A stretch of 64,000 bases of DNA from Jannaschia aquimarina (GCF_000877395.1 NZ_JYFE01000081.1:1-64000), one strand, 5' to 3'. Positions 8,406-17,946 are shown, counted from the stretch's first letter. Translations and numbers: made by a program. Notes: generated by a model from the sequence alone, not told the origin.

Positions 8406-9611
8406 ATGGATCTCGCCCTGACATTCACGGCATTCGGAGTGCTCTTTCTCGCCGGTCTCGCAGCCGACCAGTTGGGGCGGCTCACCCGTCTGCCCCGCGT
8501 CACGATGCTGCTGATCCTGGGTCTTCTGGCCGGGGAGGCCGGCTTCGACCTCATTCCCGATGCGGTGGCCGAATGGTTCGAAGCCCTTTCGATCATCGCG
8601 CTGACCATGGTCGCCTTCCTCTTGGGCGGGTCGCTGTCACGCAACAACCTGGCGCGGCACGGGCGCGCGATCCTCGCGCTTTCGCTGTCCATCGTGCTCA
8701 TCACGCTTGCTATGGTATCGCTTGGTCTGATGGCGGCCGGTGTTCCACCGGGGCTCGCGCTGATCCTCGGGGCTATCGCCACGGCCACGGCGCCCGCCGC
8801 GGTCGCCGACGTCATCCGGCAATCCGGCATCCGAAGCGAATTCGTGGATACCCTCGAAGGGGTCGTCGCGATCGACGACGTCTGGGGCCTGATCGTCTTC
8901 AGCTTTGCGCTTGTCTTTGCAGGGCAGTCCGACGGATGGACCGGGGTCCTGTCTACCGCGACCGCGGAATTGGGCGGCAGCCTCCTGCTCGGCGCCGCGA
9001 TCGGGCTACCGGCCGCCTTCCTCACCGGGCGCCTCTCGCCAGGAGAGCCGCAACAGGCCGAGGCGATCGGGATCGTCTTCCTGTGCGCGGGCCTGTCGCT
9101 CTGGCTGCACGCCTCCTTCCTGATCGTCGGGATCACCGCGGGGGCGATCGTCGCGAATCTGGCGCGCCATCATGATCGCGCTTTTCACGAGATCGAGAAC
9201 ATCCAGTGGCCTTTCATGATTCTGTTCTTCCTTCTCGCGGGCGCATCGCTGGAATTGGGGTCGCTGGCCACGCTCGGCTGGATCGGCGTGCTCTACATGG
9301 CGCTCCGGATTGGCTCGCGGCTGATAGGCGGTCTGGTCGGCGCACGCCTCGGTCAGATCGACGGCCCGGCCGCACGCTGGTTCGGCCCTGCTCTGCTGCC
9401 GCAAGCGGGCGTCGCAGTCGGCATGGCGCTCGTCGCGGGAGAGGTCTTTCCGGATTGGGCCCAGACGATCATGGCACTCACCATCGCAAGCACCGTCCTG
9501 TTCGAGTTGATCGGCCCCCCGGCGACGATGGCTGCGATCCGGCGCGCCGGTACCGGTCGTCTCGGGCGATCTGCCGCCGAAGGCCCCACACGCGCGCGGC
9601 CAGAGCCCTGA
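8406..9611 (+). CDS. Cation:proton antiporter (CPA family)
   Basis: 401 residues with about twelve hydrophobic segments and the Na+/H+ exchanger fold. Diagnostic stretches are RLPRVTMLLILGLLAGEAGF, the TATAPAAVADVI helix preceding the buried acidic GVVAIDDVWGLIVF segment (paired Asp residues expected to bind the cation), and the LPQAGVAVGMALV helix near the C-terminus. It lacks a C-terminal TrkA/RCK domain, so it is more NhaP-like or a truncated Kef-type than a full KefB. Ion specificity cannot be read from sequence. Confidence 0.88.
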   Translation: MDLALTFTAFGVLFLAGLAADQLGRLTRLPRVTMLLILGLLAGEAGFDLIPDAVAEWFEALSIIALTMVAFLLGGSLSRNNLARHGRAILALSLSIVLITLAMVSLGLMAAGVPPGLALILGAIATATAPAAVADVIRQSGIRSEFVDTLEGVVAIDDVWGLIVFSFALVFAGQSDGWTGVLSTATAELGGSLLLGAAIGLPAAFLTGRLSPGEPQQAEAIGIVFLCAGLSLWLHASFLIVGITAGAIVANLARHHDRAFHEIENIQWPFMILFFLLAGASLELGSLATLGWIGVLYMALRIGSRLIGGLVGARLGQIDGPAARWFGPALLPQAGVAVGMALVAGEVFPDWAQTIMALTIASTVLFELIGPPATMAAIRRAGTGRLGRSAAEGPTRARPEP

Positions 9612-9676
9612 CAGGCGGCTCCTCCGTCGCGATCCCCACTGGATCGGTGACCCCCATCGGCGCATCGGTATCCGGA

Positions 9677-9700
9677 CGGGGCCGCGAGGCCCCGCCCTTT
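9677..9700. terminator. Bidirectional terminator hairpin
   Basis: CGGGGCC and GGCCCCG form a perfect 7-bp stem with a GCGA tetraloop, followed by CCCTTTCTT on the plus strand. It lies exactly between the convergent antiporter (stop at 9611) and the RtcB-like gene (stop at 9702). Confidence 0.75.
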
Positions 9701-9701
9701 C

Positions 9702-11153
9702 TTATCCCGCGGCGCGACGCATCTTCGCGTCCCGCTTGCGGCGCCACGGCGCGTCCCGCTCCCAGTCGCCGGCCATGATCGCACCGTAGGGCAGGATCCG
9801 GTCCGTCACCGTTGCGAGGTTCGCCCGCTCCATCTCGGCGGTCACCGTCTCGGGCCGCTTGTAGGCCGAAGGCAGTTCCGAGACGTCCACGTTGCCGCAG
9901 AAGAACCGGGCATCCAGCCCGTCGGTCTCGGCGGCAAAGACCGCCTCCTCCGAATAGGCCGCGCCCATCCGCTCCATCAGCCGACGGGTATGCGCCGTCC
10001 GCGAAAGATTGCGCCCGGCCCCATGCGGCGCGAAGCCCAGACCCGCATCGGTCCGCTTGCCTTCGACCACCAGGATCGGCGCGCCCATGTTGAGCGGTAC
10101 GATCTGGCGCCCGTCGGTATCGGGAAGGAAGCCACGATGCACGGGCGTCGCACCCTTCGCGTGCCAGAACACGTCTCCTTCCGCGTCATCGCGGAAGACG
10201 AAGTTGTGCTCGTTCCACCAGCGGTCGACCGGCTCCTGGCCCAAGCTCCGCGCTGCCGCGTCGTGCAACGCCGCGTGGTTTGCCTTGGTCCAGTCACGCA
10301 CGATCTGGAGCGCATCCCAATAGGCGCGGCCCTCGTCCGTGTCCCAGGGGATCCAGGCATTCACCTTCGCCGTCCCGGGCGAAAGCTGCGCGCGGTACCG
10401 CTCGGCCACTTCCATGCCGGCCTTGTAGACCTGCGCGCCCATCCCGCGCGAGCCGTGATGCGTGACCAGCGTCACCCGGCCCGACCCTTCGGACCGCCCG
10501 ACGAAGGCGAAGTGGTTGCCGTCGCCTTGCGTGCCGAAATGACTCCGTGCCTCCTTGACCGCCCGATCCGAGAAGAACGGGTTGGCCTCCATGCGCTCGA
10601 ACAGATCCGCGTCCGGGCCCGGATCGAAGTCGTGCCGTCCTCCCGGACCGAAATGGGTGGCTCCATGAATTGCATCCAGCGCCGCCTTCGGTTCGGCCCC
10701 CTCGAAGGCCGTCGCGTAGAGCGAGCAGCAGATATCGGCCGAGTGCATTCCCGGATGGATCGCGCCGCGCGCCGCAACGACGCCGCCCACCGGGATCGTG
10801 CCGGGCGGACCTGCCGGACAGGCATCCGGCATCGCCACGCCCGCTTCCAGCGTCGGCGTCCGCATCAGGATCGCCATGGTGCGGGACACGGCCTCAAGGT
10901 TTGCGACCTCGTCCTCGGACTGCGGATCCAGGTGGATCTGGAAGTCCGGCGGGTCTCGCGGCGGCGGGCGCAGGGCCGCGACCCGCGCGGCCTGCGCGTC
11001 GGCCTCGACCTTCGCGGCCGCAACAGCGTCGCGCACGATGGCCGTCGCAGCGTCCCGGTCGGGGGCGGCGTTGGCACGCGCGAGCAACGGCCCGAAGGCC
11101 GGGCCGGGCACGAGGCCGGCATCGATCAGATCCTGCCCAGTCAGATGAGTCAT
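9702..11153 (-). CDS. rtcB: RtcB-family RNA ligase
   Basis: RtcB joins 2',3'-cyclic phosphate RNA ends to 5'-hydroxyl ends using GTP and Mn2+, in tRNA repair or splicing. The 483-residue product keeps the metal and guanylate positions in family order: Asp and Cys in HSADICCSLYA, NH in GTQGDGNHFAF, His in THHGSRGMG, His in EHNFVF, and the guanylylated His in FAPHGAGRNLSR. The sequence around the first Cys (DICC rather than DINCG) shows a divergent subfamily. No rtcA or archease gene is adjacent, so the substrate is uncertain. The 266-nt gap to the next gene holds only candidate promoters. Confidence 0.88.
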   Translation of the reverse strand: MTHLTGQDLIDAGLVPGPAFGPLLARANAAPDRDAATAIVRDAVAAAKVEADAQAARVAALRPPPRDPPDFQIHLDPQSEDEVANLEAVSRTMAILMRTPTLEAGVAMPDACPAGPPGTIPVGGVVAARGAIHPGMHSADICCSLYATAFEGAEPKAALDAIHGATHFGPGGRHDFDPGPDADLFERMEANPFFSDRAVKEARSHFGTQGDGNHFAFVGRSEGSGRVTLVTHHGSRGMGAQVYKAGMEVAERYRAQLSPGTAKVNAWIPWDTDEGRAYWDALQIVRDWTKANHAALHDAAARSLGQEPVDRWWNEHNFVFRDDAEGDVFWHAKGATPVHRGFLPDTDGRQIVPLNMGAPILVVEGKRTDAGLGFAPHGAGRNLSRTAHTRRLMERMGAAYSEEAVFAAETDGLDARFFCGNVDVSELPSAYKRPETVTAEMERANLATVTDRILPYGAIMAGDWERDAPWRRKRDAKMRRAAG

Positions 11154-11419
11154 GGGTTTTCTCCCGTAATGCCCCTGGAACTCGCCCGGGGGTGCGGGAG
11201 AGGGGGACGTGATCTAGGTGTGGAGCCGCTCACTGCGCAGCAGCAGGCCGGACGAAACGTCCGCCAGCGAATTGCGCAAATTATGGAACCGTGTGGTCAC
11301 GATCCGTCCCCTCGGCTGTTTCGGCAGGTCGTCCCGCCGGGTTCTCCCAATGGCGTCGCAACGCGATTCGCGTCAAGGGATTTCGTTGCGCGCAGGCGCC
11401 CGATCCGGTCCAAAGGGCC

Positions 11420-12220
11420 ATGACACGGATCGAAGCCCTCGCCCGCGACCTGGACCGCTTAGCCCGGAAGGACCGTCGGAACCGCGTCTTCGGGGCCGAC
11501 GGTCACAAGTACCGCACCCAAAAGTGGACCCTTCGGCAGATCCATGACCTGGAGCGCCGCTGCCCCGCACCCCTCCCGGAGGATCTGCGCGAGTGGCTCC
11601 TCCGTGTCGGCGGCGGTCCGGCCCCGTGCTACGGCCTCGCTCCCGAGATCTATCCGTTCGAGCCCGACGACGATCCGGAAGCGGGGGCGTTCCGCCGTCT
11701 GACGGACGTGACGCGCGCCGACGTGCAGATCCGCCTCGACGCTGCCTGGCACGGGCCGCCGGACCGACATGGCGGGCGCAACGTCCCTCCGGAGTTGACG
11801 ACCCGGGAAAAGGATGGCGGGCCCGATCTGCTCTTTCTCGGGGATGGGGGATGCACCTTCGACTTCGTCATGCCGCTGACCGGCGACCTGTCCGGAAAGG
11901 TCTTCTACCGGGACTGGAACGGGATGGATGCGGGCGAGACGGAGGTTGGAGGATTGCTCTGGCCTCAGGGTCTGGCCCGGTGTGACACCCATCCATGGTT
12001 CGAAGACGCGCGGCTCGAAATGGCCACAGACGCGGCTCGGATGTCCGGCTTCCTCGATTGGATGGAGGACTGGATCACCGAGTCGACCTACTTCGTCGAG
12101 AACCTTCGTCGTTTCAACGCTCAGGAGAAGGCAAGTCAATCAGCCTGGCTCGCTGGAAGCGACCGGTCTAGGGCCGGACTTCTGAGCCGCCTCGTGTCGA
12201 AGCTCCTCGGGGGGAACTGA
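11420..12220 (+). CDS. SMI1/KNR4 (SUKH) domain protein
   Basis: A 266-residue soluble protein. Its first half has the SUKH pattern: a basic helix, IHDLERRCPAPLPEDLREWL with the PLPxxLRxxL signature, then GGGPAPCYGLAPEIYPFEPD. SUKH proteins are often immunity proteins in contact-dependent toxin systems but also occur alone. The later acidic, tryptophan-rich part (FLDWMEDWITESTYFVENL) is helical. No toxin gene lies next to it; neighbours are rtcB (divergent) and dapD (convergent). The start at 11420 is chosen because the upstream frame does not look like coding sequence. Confidence 0.72.
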   Translation: MTRIEALARDLDRLARKDRRNRVFGADGHKYRTQKWTLRQIHDLERRCPAPLPEDLREWLLRVGGGPAPCYGLAPEIYPFEPDDDPEAGAFRRLTDVTRADVQIRLDAAWHGPPDRHGGRNVPPELTTREKDGGPDLLFLGDGGCTFDFVMPLTGDLSGKVFYRDWNGMDAGETEVGGLLWPQGLARCDTHPWFEDARLEMATDAARMSGFLDWMEDWITESTYFVENLRRFNAQEKASQSAWLAGSDRSRAGLLSRLVSKLLGGN

Positions 12221-12334
12221 CGCCCTGCCTGGGTCCGGGCGGGCACCACGTTCGCCGCGCGCCGGGTGCGGGGCCGTGGAACCGGCGCCGCATCCGACCC
12301 GGCGCCCCCGCCCGATCGGCGCAGCCGGAGGGCC

Positions 12335-13162
12335 CTAGTCCCGCAGAAGCTCGTTGATGGATGTCTTCGAGCGCGTCTTCTCGTCGACGCGCTTCACGAT
12401 CACCGCGCAGTAGAGGTTCACGCCGTTCTTCGACGGCATCGAGCCCGCCACCACGACAGAGCCTTCGGGCACCTCGCCATACATGACCTCTCCGGTCTCA
12501 CGGTCGATGATCTTGGTCGACTTGCCGATGAAGACCCCCATTCCTAGGACCGAGCCGCGGCGGACGATGCAGCCCTCGACCACTTCGGACCGGGCGCCGA
12601 TGAAGCAATCGTCCTCGATGATCGTGGGGCCCGCCTGCATGGGCTCGAGCACGCCGCCGATGCCCACGCCGCCGGACAGATGCACGTTCTTGCCGATCTG
12701 TGCGCAGGATCCGACGGTCGCCCATGTATCGACCATGGAGCCGCTGTCGACATAGGCGCCCAGGTTCACGAAAGACGGCATCAGCACCACGCCCGGAGCG
12801 ATATAGGCGCTGCGGCGCACGATACAGTTCGGCACGGCCCGAAAGCCCGACGCTTCCCACCGGGCGGCATTCCATCCGGCGAACTTGCTGTCGACCTTGT
12901 CCCACCAGGTGCCGCCCTGCGGCCCACCGGATTGCGGCGCCATATCCTTGAGGCGAAACCCCAGCAGGACCGCCTTCTTGGCCCATTGGTTGACATGCCA
13001 GTCCCCGCCCTCGCGCGGCTCGGCGACACGCAACTCGCCCGCATCGAGCGCATCCAGCGTCGCCTCGATCGCGTCGCGCGCCTTGCCTGTCGTTTGCGGG
13101 GTGATCGTGTCACGGGCCTCCCACGCGGCCTCTATCGCGGCTTCGAGCTGGTCGGTCTGCAT
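12335..13162 (-). CDS. dapD: Tetrahydrodipicolinate N-succinyltransferase
   Basis: Left-handed beta-helix acyltransferase that transfers succinate from succinyl-CoA to tetrahydrodipicolinate, the first committed step of the succinylase DAP pathway. At 275 residues it matches the family length. Hexapeptide repeats run from about residue 105 to 250 ([40 protein letters not shown]). The substrate-binding [20 protein letters not shown] block is intact. It is divergent from the YdcZ transporter and complements dapE at 4977-6113. Confidence 0.97.
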   Translation of the reverse strand: MQTDQLEAAIEAAWEARDTITPQTTGKARDAIEATLDALDAGELRVAEPREGGDWHVNQWAKKAVLLGFRLKDMAPQSGGPQGGTWWDKVDSKFAGWNAARWEASGFRAVPNCIVRRSAYIAPGVVLMPSFVNLGAYVDSGSMVDTWATVGSCAQIGKNVHLSGGVGIGGVLEPMQAGPTIIEDDCFIGARSEVVEGCIVRRGSVLGMGVFIGKSTKIIDRETGEVMYGEVPEGSVVVAGSMPSKNGVNLYCAVIVKRVDEKTRSKTSINELLRD

Positions 13163-13321
13163 GGACGGCCTCCGGACGTGGGAATGACTGCGCGGTCCTT
13201 ATCCTCCGCCTCAACGCCGCACAACCGGAGCGGACCGCCTCGGACGGAAGGTCGGGTATTCCTCACTTTCCGCAACGCTCATTTCGCAGGCACTTTGCTC
13301 ATGTGTCGAGCGGAGACCGTC

Positions 13322-13762
13322 ATGGCTCAGTATGTTCCCCTGTTCCTCATCGTACTGGCCGGTGGTTTGGCTGCGGTACAGGCGCCGATGAACGCTGCGC
13401 TCGGACGTGGGCTGGGAAGCGGGACGGGGGCCGCGGCGGTGTCCTTCGGCGTGGGCTTCGCGGGCCTTCTCGCGGTGACATGGGCGCAGGGCGACGGCAG
13501 CGCACTGACACGGATCGGCCATGTGGACCGACGGCTGCTGCTGGGCGGCTTGCTGGGCGCGTTCTACGTCTGGGCGATCCTGTGGTGCGTGCCACAGCTT
13601 GGCATCGTGACAGCGGTTTCCGCGATGATCCTGGGTCAACTCGTCGTCGCTCTGACGATGGATGCAGCCGGAATGTTCGGCCTGCCGGTCCACCAGATCA
13701 CACCACAGCGCGTGTTGGCCGTCGCCCTTGTCGCCGGCGGCCTTGTCCTGTCGCGCGCCTGA
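13322..13762 (+). CDS. DMT-superfamily YdcZ/DUF606 transporter
   Basis: A 146-residue membrane protein with five hydrophobic segments. It opens with PLFLIVLAGGLAAVQAPMNA and ends with VLAVALVAGGLVLSRA, the DUF606 half-size DMT pattern. GGAG sits about 10 nt before the ATG at 13322. Substrate unknown. It ends 11 nt from the convergent thiol-disulfide gene. Confidence 0.85.
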   Translation: MAQYVPLFLIVLAGGLAAVQAPMNAALGRGLGSGTGAAAVSFGVGFAGLLAVTWAQGDGSALTRIGHVDRRLLLGGLLGAFYVWAILWCVPQLGIVTAVSAMILGQLVVALTMDAAGMFGLPVHQITPQRVLAVALVAGGLVLSRA

Positions 13763-13772
13763 TCCGTTCGGC

Positions 13773-14303
13773 CTATGACCGCCATTTGATCGAGCAGCCC
13801 ATCCCAGGCGTCTGCTCTGGGACCGGATCGGCGCCGGCAATCGCTCGCATGGCCGCGACCAGGTCCTCGTGCCGCCCGCGATAGGCGAGCCGCAGATCCG
13901 GGCCGAAACCAAACAGGTCCGGTGTGCAGACCGCTCCCATCTCGCGGGCGAAGGCCTGATCGGCGTCGATCACATAGGGCACCGCCAGCCCGTGGGTCTC
14001 GGCGAAGGGGCCCATCCTCTCGGGCGCGTCGGCCGGGTAGGAATGCCAATCGTTGGACATCACGCAGACCGCGCCGACGCCTTCGGCCCCCAGCATGTCC
14101 AGGTCGGATGCGAAGCCGTCGATCATGCGGATCACGTACGGGCAGTGGTTGCAGATGAAGGCCACGACCAGACCATTGGGGCCTGACACCTCGTCCCGCG
14201 TCCAGACCCGGCCCCGCGGGTCGGGGAGTGCGAAATCCGGGCACGGTGTCCCCAATGCGGCAGCGTCGGTTTCCGTCAGGGCCATCGGCTTTCTCACGTC
14301 CAT
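13773..14303 (-). CDS. Thioredoxin-fold (AhpC/TSA-like) protein
   Basis: A 176-residue soluble protein with peroxiredoxin-like order: PCPDFALPDPRGRVWT at the N-terminus, then the active-site strand GLVVAFICNHCPYVIRM, where CNHC gives two cysteines. A helix with DLMDMLGAEG-type spacing and a cis-Pro loop near AVPYVIDAD follow. The CNHCPYV motif is typical of the RedOx/AhpC-TSA subgroup often annotated as thioredoxin family. A second ATG at 14285 (MALTETDA) is an equally good start. No export signal is visible, so it should act in the cytoplasm. Confidence 0.85.
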   Translation of the reverse strand: MDVRKPMALTETDAAALGTPCPDFALPDPRGRVWTRDEVSGPNGLVVAFICNHCPYVIRMIDGFASDLDMLGAEGVGAVCVMSNDWHSYPADAPERMGPFAETHGLAVPYVIDADQAFAREMGAVCTPDLFGFGPDLRLAYRGRHEDLVAAMRAIAGADPVPEQTPGMGCSIKWRS

Positions 14304-14401
14304 TCAACCTCACCCTGCCCGATAAATTTCGGGGGCGCGACCGCTTGCGCTCGCAGGAGGCAGAGCCCCCAGGGGCAGGGACGCCGCGCGCGTACGCCGG
14401 A

Positions 14402-15313
14402 TCAGTCCAATGGGTCGGGCGCGGGATTCGCTCCGCAGATCAGCACGGCGACCCTCTCGCCCGGGTCCGGCCGGCAGGCCCCCGAGATGAGCGCGGCGAG
14501 AGCTGCGGACCCCGCCGGCTCCACCAGCAACCGCGCCTCCCGCCAGAGCAGATCGCGCGCGGCAAGGATCGCCTCGTCCTCGACCAGCACACTCTCGATC
14601 CCCTGCGCCAAACCGAAGGCCAGCTCGCCGATACGTCGCGCCCCGAGCGCATTCGCCGCCACGCCAGCCACCTCGACATCCACGGGCCGCCCGCCCTGCA
14701 ACGCGGTGTGGAGCGTTGGTGCCAGACGCGGCTCGACCGCCACCACCTTGCGTCGCCCTGCCAACCAGGCGAGCGAGCCGCCGATCAGCCCGCCGCCGCC
14801 GACCGCGATCAGGACGGTCTCGGCCTCCAGCCCCTGCGCCTCCCATTCGCGCAGGCAGGTTCCCTGCCCGGCCAAGGTCTGCACGGCATCGTAGGCATGG
14901 ACCTGCATCGCGCCGGTGCGCGCCTCGTGATCCTGCGCAGCCTCCAGCGCATCGGCATAGACACCAGGGACGACGTGGCAGGTTGCGCCGGTCCGTTCGA
15001 TCAGGGCGATCTTGGCCGGCCCCGCGATCTCGGGCACGAAGATATGCGCGGCATGCCCCAGCGCCGCAGCCGCATGACCCACCGCAGCGCCGTGATTGCC
15101 CCCGGATGCCGCGACCACGCCGCCCGGCGGCACGGATCCAGACAGAAGCGTGTTGAACGCCCCCCGCGCCTTGAAGCTGCCGGTATGCTGCATCTGCTCG
15201 AGTTTGATCTCGACGTCGAAGCCACCCAGTGTCAGCCGCGCGACCGGTGTGACGCGCACGTGACCGGCGATCCGCGCCGCGGCCGCTTCGATTTCCGACT
15301 GCCAATCCGTCAT
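14402..15313 (-). CDS. Threonine/serine dehydratase (PLP-dependent)
   Basis: A 303-residue fold-type II PLP enzyme. The Schiff-base lysine is in QHTGSFKARGAFN, the phosphate/substrate loop is SGGNHGAAVGHAA, and VGGGGLIGG is the glycine-rich phosphate-binding loop. It lacks the C-terminal ACT domains of biosynthetic IlvA, so a catabolic threonine or hydroxy-aspartate-type dehydratase is more likely. The ATG at 15313 is divergent from the LOG gene, with 43 nt between starts. Confidence 0.9.
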   Translation of the reverse strand: MTDWQSEIEAAAARIAGHVRVTPVARLTLGGFDVEIKLEQMQHTGSFKARGAFNTLLSGSVPPGGVVAASGGNHGAAVGHAAAALGHAAHIFVPEIAGPAKIALIERTGATCHVVPGVYADALEAAQDHEARTGAMQVHAYDAVQTLAGQGTCLREWEAQGLEAETVLIAVGGGGLIGGSLAWLAGRRKVVAVEPRLAPTLHTALQGGRPVDVEVAGVAANALGARRIGELAFGLAQGIESVLVEDEAILAARDLLWREARLLVEPAGSAALAALISGACRPDPGERVAVLICGANPAPDPLD

Positions 15314-15356
15314 GGGGTCGTTAGAAGGGCCGGACCAGACCGATGCAAGGACGAAC

Positions 15357-16214
15357 ATGGCCAAAGACCGCAACCACCCGATGCGCCACGCGCGCGAGGA
15401 TCGCGACACCTCTCACACGGTGCCGGACACGCCGCAGACGCGCTCGCCGGCCTACCGCCTCGCCTTCGCTGACGAGGATTTCCTGTGCCGCGACGAATTG
15501 CGCCCGGTCCGCCTGCAACTGGAGCTCCTCAAGACGACGCTCAGCATGGATGAGGCAGGGGTCGAAAGCACGGTGGTCATGTTCGGCGGCGCCCGCATCC
15601 CCCGGCCCGCCAATCGCGACCGCGCCCGGACCGAGACGCTTCGCAGCCTGGCCGACCAGTACGAGGAGGCACGCCGTTTCGCCCGCATCGTCACCGAACA
15701 CAGCCTGCGCGACAGCGGCGGGCGTCGGAACGTCATCGTCACCGGGGGCGGTCCGGGCATCATGGAGGCGGGCAACCGCGGCGCCCACGAGGCGGGCGGC
15801 CGCAGCGTCGGCCTTAACATCGTTCTGCCGCACGAGCAGGCGCCCAACGAATTCGTGACCCCCGATCTCAGCTTCAACTTTCATTACTTCGCCGTGCGCA
15901 AGATGCACTTCCTGATGCGCGCCGCTGCGATCTGCGTCTTTCCCGGCGGCTTCGGCACGCTGGACGAACTGTTCGAGAGCCTGACGCTGATCCAGACCGG
16001 CCGGATGGAGCGGGTGCCCTTTCTGCTCTTCGGGCGCGACTTCTGGGCGAAGATCGTGAATTGGGATGCGCTGCGCGAGGCGGGCACGATCGGCGACGAC
16101 GATCTGGGCCTCTTCCGCTTCGTCGATACCGCCGACGAAGCACTGGCTCTTCTGGACGACTGGCCCCTGCCCCGCACCCGCCGGGATGAAATCCCCGGCC
16201 GGGTCGAGGCCTGA
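15357..16214 (+). CDS. LOG family protein (YgdH/TIGR00730-like)
   Basis: LOG proteins are nucleotide 5'-monophosphate nucleosidases; plant relatives release cytokinin bases. The 285-residue product carries both signatures: GGGPGIMEAGNRGAHEAGG and PGGFGTLDELFE, whose Glu is catalytic. An N-terminal extension of about 60 residues places it in the long-form bacterial group rather than the 190-residue type. Often misannotated as lysine decarboxylase. The ATG at 15357 is preferred over an earlier in-frame one at 15312 that would run into the divergent gene. Confidence 0.9.
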   Translation: MAKDRNHPMRHAREDRDTSHTVPDTPQTRSPAYRLAFADEDFLCRDELRPVRLQLELLKTTLSMDEAGVESTVVMFGGARIPRPANRDRARTETLRSLADQYEEARRFARIVTEHSLRDSGGRRNVIVTGGGPGIMEAGNRGAHEAGGRSVGLNIVLPHEQAPNEFVTPDLSFNFHYFAVRKMHFLMRAAAICVFPGGFGTLDELFESLTLIQTGRMERVPFLLFGRDFWAKIVNWDALREAGTIGDDDLGLFRFVDTADEALALLDDWPLPRTRRDEIPGRVEA

Positions 16215-16222
16215 CGGCGCGC

Positions 16223-17113
16223 CTAGCCGTCGCCGGGCGACGGGTCGGCGGGATCGGACAGGATGTAATCGACGAACTCGGTCCGCTGGAAGGCGCTGTA
16301 ATTGTCGTCGGACAAGAGCGTCATCCGCAGCCGTCCGTTCCCGTCACGCCAGATGGAGAGCGACTCCAGATTGTCATGCATCCGCAAAGGCGTCTCGATC
16401 ACCAGCCGCTCGTCCCCGCCGGTCAGATCGAAAGACCGCACACGCGACCGGAACCCGATCAGCGCGAAATCGCGCTCCAGCAGATAGAGCCGCCCGTCCG
16501 GGCCGATATCCGCCCCTGTCACCAGCCACGGCCCATCTCGGCGCAACGCGAAGGGGATGGTCCATTCGCCATCCTCGTAGCGGTAGACCGGGAAAGGCCG
16601 CGCGATCTGTCCCGACCGTTCGGGAATGGCATAGAGACGCCCCTCGGCATCGGCAGCCAGCGCCTCAAGCCCGGAATTCGATTGCAGACCCTCGAAGGCG
16701 GGATGCTGGGGAATGCGGTCGGGCGCGTTGCCCAAGGCAGGGTGCCGCATCACCCGGTGCACGCCCTCATAGGCCAGGAAATAGCCGTCGTCGGTGCGGG
16801 CGATGGCTTCGGCATCGCGCTCGCTGACCCTCAACCGCTCTCCCGACGAATGCAGGAGCGGGCCGCGCCCGGTGACATCCACACCCGAGACTGCACCATC
16901 GGCGTCCCGCGACAGCTGCCCCTCGACCCATTGCCCCCGGTCCGACAGCGCAGCAAAGGCCCGGCCGTCCGGCCCGAGCCATAGCGCCGAGAATCCGCCC
17001 GCGCCCTGCCAGTCCGGCTCCCAGCCATGGGAGCCCAGCAGCCGGGGATCGGCCCAAGCCAGCGAGGGGGCGAGGGCTAGCGCGCAGCCGGCGCAGAGAG
17101 AACGGAAGCGCAT
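16223..17113 (-). CDS. Secreted phytase-like esterase-domain protein
   Basis: 296 residues with a signal peptide (MRFRSLCAGCALALAPSLAWA) and a beta-propeller-like chain of repeated acidic/Gly strands. Segments such as GLEALAADAEGRLYAIPER, GADIGPDGRLYLLERD and NLESLSIWRDGNGRLRM match the esterase-like phytase family (PF13449). Location should be periplasmic. True substrate is unknown. Its start lies inside the last 37 nt of mepA, so it is the third gene of a tightly packed run with mepA and the MFS permease. Confidence 0.85.
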   Translation of the reverse strand: MRFRSLCAGCALALAPSLAWADPRLLGSHGWEPDWQGAGGFSALWLGPDGRAFAALSDRGQWVEGQLSRDADGAVSGVDVTGRGPLLHSSGERLRVSERDAEAIARTDDGYFLAYEGVHRVMRHPALGNAPDRIPQHPAFEGLQSNSGLEALAADAEGRLYAIPERSGQIARPFPVYRYEDGEWTIPFALRRDGPWLVTGADIGPDGRLYLLERDFALIGFRSRVRSFDLTGGDERLVIETPLRMHDNLESLSIWRDGNGRLRMTLLSDDNYSAFQRTEFVDYILSDPADPSPGDG

Positions 17114-17946
17114 TGCTGAGGCAGGTCGGCCATCCGCAACTCGCGCCGGGGGCGCGGTGGCGGAGCGTTGGGATCGGGGGGCGGCGGATTGAGGATATTC
17201 TGCTGCCATTGGCGCGCCTCGGCGCAGCCGTCGCCGCGAGGTGGCGGATCCTGGTTGACGCAGGCCCGCGCGCCACGCGGACAACTGAGCCGGACATGCA
17301 TATGGTAGTGATGGCCCCACCACGGCCGAACCTTGCGCAGCCAGTTGCGGTTTCCGCGCGCATTCTCGCACATCCACACCTTCGCGCCCGGGAAGATGAA
17401 GATCCGCGCCACGCGCCGATCCGACGCGGCGGCCCTGACCAGCTCCATATGTTCGGCCGTCCATCGGGTGTTCACATAGGCCCCATCAGCCCGCCGCTTC
17501 GAGACGGCCGAGATGTTCTCGCGCTCGCGGCGGGTCAGGTTCAGGCGCGGCGGCTCCATCAGCCAGACGTCGACATCCAGCCCGCTCTGGTGGCTGCGAT
17601 GGCCGGTCAGCATCGGCCCGCCGCGCGGTTGGTTCATGTCGCCGACATAGATTCCGGGCCAGCCGACCTGCGTCATGCGGCGGCTCAGATCCTGTACGAA
17701 GTCCACAAGGACGGGCTGGCCCCAATTGCGGTTCCGGCTCAGGCGCATCGCCTGCCAGGTCGGACCGGTCTCGGCCAATTGCACGTTCCCCGCCGCACAG
17801 CCGTTCGAATAGCTGCCGATGGGCTGCGGCCGCTGCGCGCTGGCTCGTGGCTGGGCGCCGAACAGTTCCTTGGCGAGCTGCGCGTGGGCTGGCCCCGGCA
17901 CGGGCATGGCAAGAAGGGCGAGGCAGGCCAGAAGTCGAAGCATCAT
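17077..17946 (-). CDS. mepA: Penicillin-insensitive murein endopeptidase
   Basis: LAS-family zinc endopeptidase that cuts D-Ala-mDAP cross-links in peptidoglycan. 289 residues with a signal peptide (MMLRLLACLALLAMPVPGPA). Metal ligands are in GHRSHQSGLDVDVW (H116, H119, D126) and WWGHHYHMHVRLSC (H212-H218). Six cysteines suggest disulfides. GGGAG stands 7 nt before the first of two ATGs. The start ATG shares its A with the TGA stop of the upstream MFS gene, and the 3' end overlaps the phytase-like gene. Confidence 0.95.
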   Translation of the reverse strand: MMLRLLACLALLAMPVPGPAHAQLAKELFGAQPRASAQRPQPIGSYSNGCAAGNVQLAETGPTWQAMRLSRNRNWGQPVLVDFVQDLSRRMTQVGWPGIYVGDMNQPRGGPMLTGHRSHQSGLDVDVWLMEPPRLNLTRRERENISAVSKRRADGAYVNTRWTAEHMELVRAAASDRRVARIFIFPGAKVWMCENARGNRNWLRKVRPWWGHHYHMHVRLSCPRGARACVNQDPPPRGDGCAEARQWQQNILNPPPPDPNAPPPRPRRELRMADLPQQCASVLSAPAAR

